Source: a virus. Taken from it: a stretch of DNA of 23,227 nucleotides. The notes below the pieces were generated by a model. The model made no database searches. It had not been told where the DNA came from and worked only from the letters and a program-made list of their open reading frames with translations. Shown piece by piece: positions 1 to 4,642 of this stretch (the stretch's first letter is position 1; each line of letters begins with the position of its first letter). A program made the translations under genes and the position numbers. Where the stretch lies: the IMG/VR virus record IMGVR_UViG_3300006175_000032, positions 1 through 23,227 of that record; one strand, 5' to 3'.

Positions 1-15
1 GAATTGCTGTTTCAT
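1..15 (-). CDS. Start of a further minus-strand gene, cut by the window edge
   Basis: An ATG at 15-13 overlaps the stop codon of the gene at 12-416 in an ATGA junction, the usual coupling in this block. A GAGG lies four bases upstream on the minus strand. Only five codons (MKQQF) are visible before the window ends, so no function can be given. Confidence 0.4.
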
Positions 16-416
16 GGGGCCTCACACACGGCGCACTCGCCGAAGTTGTTGATCACCAGCTCATCGGTCAGCGTGGACATCCACCGCTTGGCCTTGGCCT
101 CGCCATAGAGGGCCGCGAGCTGGGCGTGCTGGATTGCAGCAGCCTTGCATTCGCCCTCCAGGGTGAACGGGCAGTTGCCGAGCAGGTGCGTCCAGTCATG
201 CCATGCACGGAATGCCCGATACGTGTAGGCGTCGGTGAAAGCCGGGTGGTCCTCGGGCACCCAGGCGTCAGTGACAACCATGCGACCCGTGGTGTGGAAC
301 GTCTTGGCCAGATCGGCGAACGAGTTGGGAGCATCGCTCGCCCAATCGAAGCCACGCGGGAACGTGGTCGCGCAGATGTCCCGCACAGCGGTGTTGAACT
401 CCAGGTCAGCGGTCAT
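12..416 (-). CDS. Hypothetical phage protein, 134 aa
   Basis: I do not recognise a function. The protein has a His/Trp-rich centre (RAFRAWHDWTH) and a C-terminal pair of cysteines (ECAVC) next to the end; these could bind metal, but that is speculation. The ATG at 416-414 is preferred over the in-frame ATG six bases upstream, because AGGAG lies eight bases before it and only two bases before the other. The gene is last but one in a leftward run of small genes. Its start overlaps the end of the 63-aa gene by 11 bases, consistent with translational coupling. Confidence 0.75.
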   Translation of the reverse strand: MTADLEFNTAVRDICATTFPRGFDWASDAPNSFADLAKTFHTTGRMVVTDAWVPEDHPAFTDAYTYRAFRAWHDWTHLLGNCPFTLEGECKAAAIQHAQLAALYGEAKAKRWMSTLTDELVINNFGECAVCEAP

Positions 417-597
417 TGGCATTGCTCCTGAAAGGGCAGGTTGAGCAGTAGGAAGCCCACATCGCGTTGGCGCTCAGCCCGTGGCATGGGCCAGTGCAAG
501 GCGTGCAGACCGGCGCGGGCTCGGGCTTGGCTGGTGCGCCAACCGAGGCACGGACCATGTCGTGATCGCAGTCGATGACGTTGATGAAGCGGACCAT
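406..597 (-). CDS. Small Cys-rich protein, 63 aa, possibly zinc-binding
   Basis: The C-terminal half carries five cysteines in the pattern C-x2-C-x3-C ... C-x2-C (CTPCTGPC, then YCSTCPF), which looks like a small zinc-binding knuckle. The N-terminal 20 residues are not informative. The start is supported by GGGAG six bases upstream. Only one base separates it from the stop of the 40-aa membrane-peptide gene (TGACATG junction), so the two are probably co-translated. No family is recognised; the zinc role is inferred only from the cysteine spacing. Confidence 0.65.
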   Translation of the reverse strand: MVRFINVIDCDHDMVRASVGAPAKPEPAPVCTPCTGPCHGLSANAMWASYCSTCPFRSNANDR

Positions 598-598
598 G

Positions 599-721
599 TC
601 AGTCTCCCTTGAGTGTGTTGCGAATGACGGCAGCCAGGACTCCGATGAGTGCCCTTACCAGCGGTCCAAGTGCCCATATGAGGGCCAGACCCGTGAGGAG
701 CATTCCTACGTTGTCCACCAT
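599..721 (-). CDS. Very small predicted membrane protein, 40 aa
   Basis: This reading frame starts at an ATG overlapping the stop of the 60-aa gene by one base (TGATG) and ends one base before the start of the 63-aa gene, so it exactly fills the gap between them. AAGGA lies nine bases before the ATG. The peptide is almost wholly hydrophobic: residues 5-22 form a likely transmembrane helix, then R23 and a second hydrophobic stretch to about residue 33, ending in a short polar tail (RNTLKGD). A role in lysis, superinfection exclusion or host membrane takeover is possible, but nothing in the sequence decides between them. Confidence 0.65.
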   Translation of the reverse strand: MVDNVGMLLTGLALIWALGPLVRALIGVLAAVIRNTLKGD

Positions 722-903
722 CAGTCGGCGTCCTTGTGGTTGGGGGTGAACGTCACGACGCTGCCGACAACGTGCGGCTTGTCATCCGACAGCACTTGCA
801 TCGGTGGCAGCTTGCCCGTCCTCATGACCTCGTCGGTGAAGCGTTTGAGCACGGCGATGATTGCCTTCGGATCGCGATGCTCGATGGTGATGCGGTGGAT
901 CAT
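721..903 (-). CDS. Hypothetical protein, 60 aa
   Basis: This small mixed alpha/beta-looking protein has no family I recognise (begins MIHRITIEHRDPK, ends FTPNHKDAD). Its ATG overlaps the stop codon of the zinc-peptidase-like gene upstream in an ATGA junction, which decides the start; a longer in-frame extension exists but runs inside the upstream gene. An AAGG about nine bases upstream can serve as ribosome binding site. It overlaps the start of the 40-aa membrane-peptide gene by one base. Confidence 0.65.
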   Translation of the reverse strand: MIHRITIEHRDPKAIIAVLKRFTDEVMRTGKLPPMQVLSDDKPHVVGSVVTFTPNHKDAD

Positions 904-1361
904 GCCGAAGCGCCTTGCAGGAAGGATGTGATCTCGCGCGGCAGCGTCTCGATGGGCACTTCCAAGCCCTTGACGTAGGTCATGATGGCCATGCGGTTGT
1001 CGCGCACCATCTTGGGCGTGACCTTGCCGCCATTGCGCTTGATCGCGTCGAAGCCCCATTTCGTGGCGTAGTATTCCCACTCGACCACTTCGGCCGGTGA
1101 CAGCAAGTCCTTCGACGGCGGCTGCGTGGCGACGTGGCCAGCTTCATGCGCAAGGGTGGCGAGGCCGCGCTGCGTCCTGCCCTTCGGTGCCCAGATCAGG
1201 CGCTCCTCCGGCGCGCTGGTCGACGCAGTAGAAGCGAGCGTTTCCGATATGCCTGGGATCGGTGTGAAGTGTTTCCGCACCCCTGCGTCCCGCTTGACTG
1301 CCGCAGCGACGCGCAGCCGCTCCAGCTCCTCCGACATGACGATGGCTCGTTCCTTACGCAT
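900..1361 (-). CDS. Zinc-metallopeptidase-like phage protein (HEAGH motif), 153 aa
   Basis: Residues 72-76 are HEAGH, the HExxH signature of zincin metallopeptidases, with two His ligands and the catalytic Glu. A Glu-rich helix about 20 residues later (VEWEYYATKW, E94/E96) could give the third zinc ligand, as in gluzincin-type folds such as ImmA/IrrE-like proteins. The N-terminal 30 residues are charged and helical. The ATG at 1361 is chosen because GGAGG lies five bases upstream; two earlier in-frame ATGs lack this. The repeated motif CACGA-N8-ACYA lies 12 bases before the ATG. Whether it cleaves host or phage proteins, or is inactive, cannot be told. Confidence 0.75.
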   Translation of the reverse strand: MRKERAIVMSEELERLRVAAAVKRDAGVRKHFTPIPGISETLASTASTSAPEERLIWAPKGRTQRGLATLAHEAGHVATQPPSKDLLSPAEVVEWEYYATKWGFDAIKRNGGKVTPKMVRDNRMAIMTYVKGLEVPIETLPREITSFLQGASA

Positions 1362-1416
1362 TACGCCCTCCATTGGTTGACCGCTTCGTGTAGCGAATGA
1401 TCGCAAGTAAGTTCAT
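1354..1416 (-). CDS. Possible 20-aa leader peptide
   Basis: A 20-codon frame (MNLLAIIRYTKRSTNGGRNA) starts at an ATG overlapping the stop of the 73-aa gene (TGATG) and has GGAGG five bases upstream, as good as any gene here. It ends eight bases inside the zinc-peptidase-like gene and contains motif copy A. It may be a translated leader that couples the two genes, or a chance frame. No composition signal decides this. Confidence 0.35.
   Translation of the reverse strand: MNLLAIIRYTKRSTNGGRNA
1374..1390 (-). promoter_or_regulatory. Repeated motif CACGA-N8-ACYA, copy A
   Basis: On the minus strand this reads CACGA, eight bases, ACCA. It ends 12 bases before the ATG at 1361, directly before GGAGG. 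It is one of five copies with identical spacing. Confidence 0.5.
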
Positions 1417-1637
1417 CAGTGCCTCCAGGTTGTCCAACGCTCGCGGACGTATGGCTCGCCGTGCTCCAGCATGTCTGCCAGGACGTGTGCCTCGCCCCAG
1501 AATAGGTCGGTGCGTGTGACCCTCATGTGCCCATCAGGATCAATCCAGCGCACGCGGTAGGTGGGGGAACCACCAAAGCCGAAGTCGCGGCCCCCCTCGA
1601 TCTGCACCGTCTCAGGGCGCGCATAGATGCCATCCAT
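1416..1637 (-). CDS. Hypothetical protein, 73 aa
   Basis: No known family is recognised. The core YRVRWIDPDGHMRV followed by a helix ending HVLADMLEHGE resembles the core of the 92-aa protein at 1990-2268 (RLRWLDNLTGETR, then DLAEVLGEY), so the two may be diverged paralogues. The start at 1637 has GGAGG six bases upstream and lies one base after the stop of the 67-aa membrane-protein gene (TGACATG). A longer in-frame extension upstream runs inside that gene and is not used. Confidence 0.7.
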   Translation of the reverse strand: MDGIYARPETVQIEGGRDFGFGGSPTYRVRWIDPDGHMRVTRTDLFWGEAHVLADMLEHGEPYVRERWTTWRH

Positions 1638-1638
1638 G

Positions 1639-1842
1639 TCACGCCTCCTCGGCCACAAACAGCAGGCCCAGCACGAGGATGGCAGCGCCACCAATCAGCA
1701 GCCCTTGGGCCAGCAGTTCCAGCTTGAGGAGCGACATTGCGCCCCCGGCCATCTCCATCAGGTGTGCCACAATGACGTGCTTGTGCGCGCGCTTGTGCTG
1801 AAGGTGCAGACGGCGGACTGCGGTGGTGGCGATGCGCTTCAT
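1639..1842 (-). CDS. Small predicted membrane protein, 67 aa
   Basis: The N-terminal half is strongly basic and His-rich (RRLHLQHKRAHKHV). The C-terminal half carries one clear transmembrane segment at about residues 42-64 (rich in L, A, G, V, I) and ends in EEA. The ATG at 1842 has GGAGG eight bases upstream; a TTG 15 bases earlier would open the same frame but lacks a site. The ATG overlaps the stop of the 28-aa gene (ATGA). Basic charge before the helix suggests the N-terminus stays in the cytoplasm. Holin-like or other membrane roles are possible, but no family is recognised. Confidence 0.65.
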   Translation of the reverse strand: MKRIATTAVRRLHLQHKRAHKHVIVAHLMEMAGGAMSLLKLELLAQGLLIGGAAILVLGLLFVAEEA

Positions 1843-1925
1843 GGTGCTTTCCTCCAAGACATGATGCAGGCGCCCAGCAGATACGTGCTGCTGGCCACGA
1901 GGATGACGAATGTTGCGATGTTCAT
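1839..1925 (-). CDS. Tiny predicted membrane protein, 28 aa
   Basis: The peptide has a hydrophobic stretch from residue 3 to about 22 and a basic end (SWRKAP), typical of a single transmembrane helix. GAGGG lies four bases before the ATG, and motif copy B lies 27 bases before it. The stop overlaps the next gene's ATG. LGAC at residues 17-20 loosely resembles a lipobox, but G in the second position is unusual. A longer in-frame start at 2036 would run into the 92-aa gene and across motif B, so the short form is preferred. Confidence 0.55.
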   Translation of the reverse strand: MNIATFVILVASSTYLLGACIMSWRKAP

Positions 1926-1952
1926 GTGTCCCTCTGCTGGTCGGTCATATAC

Positions 1953-1969
1953 TAGTTGTCTGGTTCGTG
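1953..1969 (-). promoter_or_regulatory. Repeated motif CACGA-N8-ACYA, copy B
   Basis: On the minus strand it reads CACGA, eight bases, ACTA, in the 64-base gap between the 92-aa and 28-aa genes. A 5-bp inverted repeat (TTGTC/GACAA) overlaps it. Confidence 0.55.
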
Positions 1970-1989
1970 GACAAGTCACAAGCCAGTGA

Positions 1990-2268
1990 TCAGGCGTTGC
2001 GGATCGACGCTGCGATACGCGCCAGCGCATCGGCAAGCGGGTTCAGATCAACCTTGCTGGGACGCGGCGGATTAAGCTGGGAGATGCCGGTATACTCGCC
2101 CAGCACTTCAGCCAGATCGGCCGTGTCGACGCTGTCGAGAAAAATGGAGCGCGTCTCGCCTGTGAGATTGTCCAGCCAGCGTAGGCGCACGCCATGCCCC
2201 CACTGGTCGACCTCGATTGACTTGTGGCTGCGCTCGTTATTCTGGAAGCGATCGGTGCGTGTAAACAT
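1990..2268 (-). CDS. Hypothetical protein, 92 aa
   Basis: The protein has a probable beta-hairpin region (RLRWLDNLTGETRSIFL), then a helix (DTADLAEVLGEY), a Pro-containing linker and a C-terminal helix (LADALARIAASIRNA). The core resembles that of the 73-aa protein at 1416-1637. The start at 2268 has GGAAGGA six bases upstream; motif copy C lies 15 bases before the ATG, between this gene and the stop of the upstream gene. Function is not recognised. Confidence 0.75.
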   Translation of the reverse strand: MFTRTDRFQNNERSHKSIEVDQWGHGVRLRWLDNLTGETRSIFLDSVDTADLAEVLGEYTGISQLNPPRPSKVDLNPLADALARIAASIRNA

Positions 2269-2283
2269 TGGTTGTCCTTCCAC

Positions 2284-2300
2284 TGGTTAGTCTGTTCGTG
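2284..2300 (-). promoter_or_regulatory. Repeated motif CACGA-N8-ACYA, copy C
   Basis: On the minus strand it reads CACGA, eight bases, ACCA. It fills the 34-base gap between the stop at 2303 and the ATG at 2268, directly followed by GGAAGGA. Confidence 0.55.
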
Positions 2301-2302
2301 TA

Positions 2303-2980
2303 TCAGCCACGCGCAATAGTCGCGGCTGCCTTGCGTGCAAAGCCATGCGCGGGAAAGCCAACGATAACCTTGCGGTCACGACGCTGGCACAGTTGGCACG
2401 ACGCACAGGTTACATCATCGCGATACGTTGCCGGGCATGTGGCCACCTTGCGCCCTGCCGGTGTCACAACGTCATGTCGCTTGCCGTGTTCCGCGTCGAG
2501 TATCGTCACGACTGGCGCAATCTCCAGGTCTGCCAATTCGTCAGCTTCCGCGAGATTGTCAGCCGATAGGTTGACTGTGAACCCGCGATCGTTGGCATAC
2601 TTGACCAGCTCGCGATTGCCCGCGTCGCTCATGGGCTTGTGCGTGTATGTGAAGCCACGCTTGCCAGTGTTCGCATTGACCAGCGCGAGCATGTCCGCCC
2701 GATCAATCTCGTTGTTTGCACCGGGCAAATCGCCCGCTTGATTGTGGCGCCATAGTTGACCGTCAGGCAGTGCCGCAACCTTGCCAGTGAAGGTTGACCA
2801 ATCGTCGCCCGCCTTGCCTTCCGTCACCTTCCGCCAGTGAATGTTCAATGGTCCGCCCGCAGCGTAGCAGCCGCGCGCTTTAAGCGGGCACGCATCAGGA
2901 CACGTTGCCGCGGTAGTCGTGGAAACGGGAATAGGGCCAACCTTGCGATTGCTACTCTTGACCGTTAGGTGTGTGTTCAT
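2303..2980 (-). CDS. Conserved Cys-rich phage protein, 225 aa
   Basis: The sequence matches a family of uncharacterised phage and plasmid proteins (I believe DUF7227) by its N-terminal cysteine cluster (TCPDACPLKARGCYA, C-x3-C-x6-C), a central GQLWRHNQAGDLPG block, RGFTYTHKP, and a C-terminal cluster C-x9-C-x2-C-x2-C. The clusters suggest binding of zinc or an iron-sulfur cluster; no enzymatic function is known to me. ATG at 2980 is chosen because AGGAG lies about ten bases upstream, and an inverted repeat and motif copy D lie before it. It is the first gene of the leftward block and probably an early gene. Confidence 0.8.
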   Translation of the reverse strand: MNTHLTVKSSNRKVGPIPVSTTTAATCPDACPLKARGCYAAGGPLNIHWRKVTEGKAGDDWSTFTGKVAALPDGQLWRHNQAGDLPGANNEIDRADMLALVNANTGKRGFTYTHKPMSDAGNRELVKYANDRGFTVNLSADNLAEADELADLEIAPVVTILDAEHGKRHDVVTPAGRKVATCPATYRDDVTCASCQLCQRRDRKVIVGFPAHGFARKAAATIARG

Positions 2981-2985
2981 CTGGT

Positions 2986-3021
2986 TGTCGCTCCTGTAGT
3001 CGGTCAACTCGTGGAGCGACA
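2986..3021 (-). promoter_or_regulatory. 9-bp inverted repeat covering a ribosome binding site
   Basis: TGTCGCTCC (2986-2994, plus) and GGAGCGACA (3013-3021) form a perfect 9-bp stem with an 18-base loop. In minus-strand RNA the GGAG of the binding site for the gene at 2980 lies in the 3' arm, so the stem could block translation. The loop contains most of motif copy D. Confidence 0.5.
2997..3013 (-). promoter_or_regulatory. Repeated motif CACGA-N8-ACYA, copy D
   Basis: On the minus strand it reads CACGA, eight bases, ACTA, ending 16 bases before the ATG at 2980. It sits mostly in the loop of the inverted repeat at 2986-3021. Confidence 0.55.
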
Positions 3022-3067
3022 TATCGGCGCAATCCACCGATCAGTCAAATCACGAATGCGTGTTCAC

Positions 3068-3084
3068 TAGTCGGCAGACTCGTG
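3068..3084 (-). promoter_or_regulatory. Repeated motif CACGA-N8-ACYA, copy E
   Basis: On the minus strand it reads CACGA, eight bases, ACTA, and is preceded by an A6 tract (3093-3098 read on minus), as an upstream element of a promoter might be. No gene starts directly after it; the next is at 2980. Confidence 0.55.
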
Positions 3085-3160
3085 GAGTCAGATTTTTTCC
3101 TTTCATCAAACCAGAACAGCCCGTCTCAAAAACTCGACTCGATCACGCAACGGCCTTCAC

Positions 3161-3182
3161 GCCCCTCGTGCGCCCCTCGTGC
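3161..3182 (+). repeat. Tandem 11-base repeat, two copies
   Basis: GCCCCTCGTGC occurs twice in direct succession, followed by a partial third copy (GCCC). It lies in the divergent intergenic region. Function unknown. Confidence 0.6.
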
Positions 3183-3450
3183 GCCCTAGCGCGTGCGTCA
3201 CGTTGCACCGATAGGCTACTCAAGCCGGCCGGCATAGCACCTAACGCATTGATCTAGCTGCCTATTGCTGCCTTGCGTTTGCCGATTGTGTCGCGATTGC
3301 GCCGCGAGCCGTGGCGATAGGTTCCATCTGGCGACGCGAGGGGGAGGGGGATCGACCAATCTCGTTTCAAAATCCCGGTAAAGCCCGCTTATTCTTCTTC
3401 TTGGCTTTCGACGGTGGTGAAGGGACTCCGAAATGGGACCCAGGCCGGCG

Positions 3451-3464
3451 CCCCCGATAGGGGG
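3451..3464. other. Short GC hairpin CCCCC-GATA-GGGGG
   Basis: A perfect 5-bp stem with a four-base loop lies in the leader of the late block. No T-run follows on either strand, so a simple intrinsic terminator is unlikely. Confidence 0.45.
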
Positions 3465-3527
3465 TATGTGGTAACCGGGTAAGGGGACCTCCTAATGCCG
3501 CCTCATGACAGGAGGCAGGCCCCACGC

Positions 3528-3569
3528 AGGGTTCCCTCCAACCCCCTTTCAGTCCCCTTCAGGAACCCT
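3528..3569 (+). promoter_or_regulatory. 8-bp inverted repeat overlapping the fibre gene's binding site
   Basis: AGGGTTCC (3528-3535) and GGAACCCT (3562-3569) form a perfect 8-bp stem with a 26-base loop. The right arm overlaps the AGGA (3561-3564) that serves the ATG at 3574, so folding would hide the binding site. Confidence 0.4.
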
Positions 3570-3573
3570 TCCA

Positions 3574-4629
3574 ATGCCGGTCGAAGCGGCCACCTACATT
3601 CACGACCTGAACCCGGCCGACCCGACGCACACGGACGGCCTGAACCAGAGCGACGCCCACGCCCGCCTGATCAAGACGGTCCTCCAGAGCACCTTCCCGA
3701 ACCTTACTGCCGCCGTCACGGGCACCCCCGACCAGCTCAACCGATCGGCCACCGGCCGCGCGAACGCGGGCACCGTCGAGGTCGAGCCGAATGGGACCCT
3801 CTCGGGCGGTCAAGTGAAGCTGGACCCGGTTTCCGGCTCGGGCGCGGTGCAGCTCCAGAACACCGGCACGGCCGGCAACGACGGCGCCCTGGCGGTGGTC
3901 ATCAACGACCGCACGAACGCCAACCCCGTCACGGCGATGACCGTCTCCAAAGCCGGCGCGGTGAACGCGACAGCCTCGGTCAATGCCCCCGTGATCCTCC
4001 AGGCAGGGAACGCTCTGATCCCCCGAGGGGTCATCGTGGAGTGGTCGGGCGCGGCTAATGCCATTCCAGGCGGCTGGGCGCTCTGCGACGGCACCCAAGG
4101 CACCCCCGACCTCCGCAACGTCTTCATCATCGGCGCCGGCAGCACCTACGCGGTGGGCCAGACGGGTGGGGCGACCGCTGTGGCCACGATCACCGACGCT
4201 CAGGGCAATCACGCCCACACGACGGTGACCGCAGCCTCTCCACCCCTAGCGATGTCGGGCTCCTCGGACGCCCAGGGCTACCACGCACATACTGGGGCAA
4301 CCGCAGGCGCCGCACTCGATATTTCGATGATGCCACCCCACGACCACGGCATTGCTTCGGGTTCGGGCGTGGTGGTCTACAACGGTGGCACCAGGAACAT
4401 CGGCGTCACCGCTGGCTCTACTGAGGGCACGGTTGCATTCGCAGCCCAGGGCAGCGGCGCGGCACACGCGCACGGTATCTACGCCGATGGTCTCCACGCC
4501 CACAACATCGCCGTCAGCAACGTCCCGGCGCATCAGCATGGCATCGTCTACGACGGCAACCACGCGCACAACGTCTCGGTGGCCACGATGCCGCCGTATT
4601 ACGCCCTGTGCAAAATCATGAAGTTGTAA
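3574..4629 (+). CDS. Tail fibre with phage tail-collar domain and HxH repeats, 351 aa
   Basis: This is a host-recognition or tail-tip protein. Residues 150-200 carry a phage tail-collar signature (PRGVIVEWSG, then IPGGWALCDG and TPDLRN). After it come seven His-x-His pairs (NHAHT, YHAHT, PHDHG, AHAHG, LHAHN, AHQHG, NHAHN), the pattern that binds iron ions along the trimer needle of T4 gp37-type fibres. The end, MPPYYALCKIMKL, is typical of collar proteins. The start at 3574 is used because AGGA lies nine bases upstream and the N-terminus (virion-binding part) begins naturally there; the frame is open further upstream to 3505 but that part is Pro-rich and lacks a binding site. It is the first gene of the late block. 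Confidence 0.9.
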   Translation: MPVEAATYIHDLNPADPTHTDGLNQSDAHARLIKTVLQSTFPNLTAAVTGTPDQLNRSATGRANAGTVEVEPNGTLSGGQVKLDPVSGSGAVQLQNTGTAGNDGALAVVINDRTNANPVTAMTVSKAGAVNATASVNAPVILQAGNALIPRGVIVEWSGAANAIPGGWALCDGTQGTPDLRNVFIIGAGSTYAVGQTGGATAVATITDAQGNHAHTTVTAASPPLAMSGSSDAQGYHAHTGATAGAALDISMMPPHDHGIASGSGVVVYNGGTRNIGVTAGSTEGTVAFAAQGSGAAHAHGIYADGLHAHNIAVSNVPAHQHGIVYDGNHAHNVSVATMPPYYALCKIMKL

Positions 4630-4642
4630 CACGGAGCCACAC

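Larger units (their letters stand above)
3022..3573. other. Divergent intergenic region
   Basis: No convincing gene is seen on either strand. Leftward genes start at 2980 and rightward genes at 3574, so promoters for both directions are expected here. It holds motif copy E, a tandem 11-base repeat at 3161-3182, a CCCCC-GATA-GGGGG hairpin at 3451-3464, the 11-mer GGTAACCGGGT at 3470-3480 (also at 22022-22032), and inverted repeats before the fibre gene. No sigma70-type promoter is obvious. A replication origin or packaging site could lie here, but nothing shows it directly. Confidence 0.6.

Noticed and set aside
2997-3013. Reading the repeated motif as a T7-type promoter
   Set aside because: The spacing and core differ from CGACTCACTATAG-like promoters; only a general promoter role is suggested.
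3077-3098. A plus-strand terminator (GACTC/GAGTC then six T)
   Set aside because: The stem has only 5 bp, no rightward gene ends before it, and it coincides with motif copy E on the other strand.
3505-3573. An upstream extension of the fibre gene
   Set aside because: Pro-rich, not fibre-like, and without a binding site at a proper distance.
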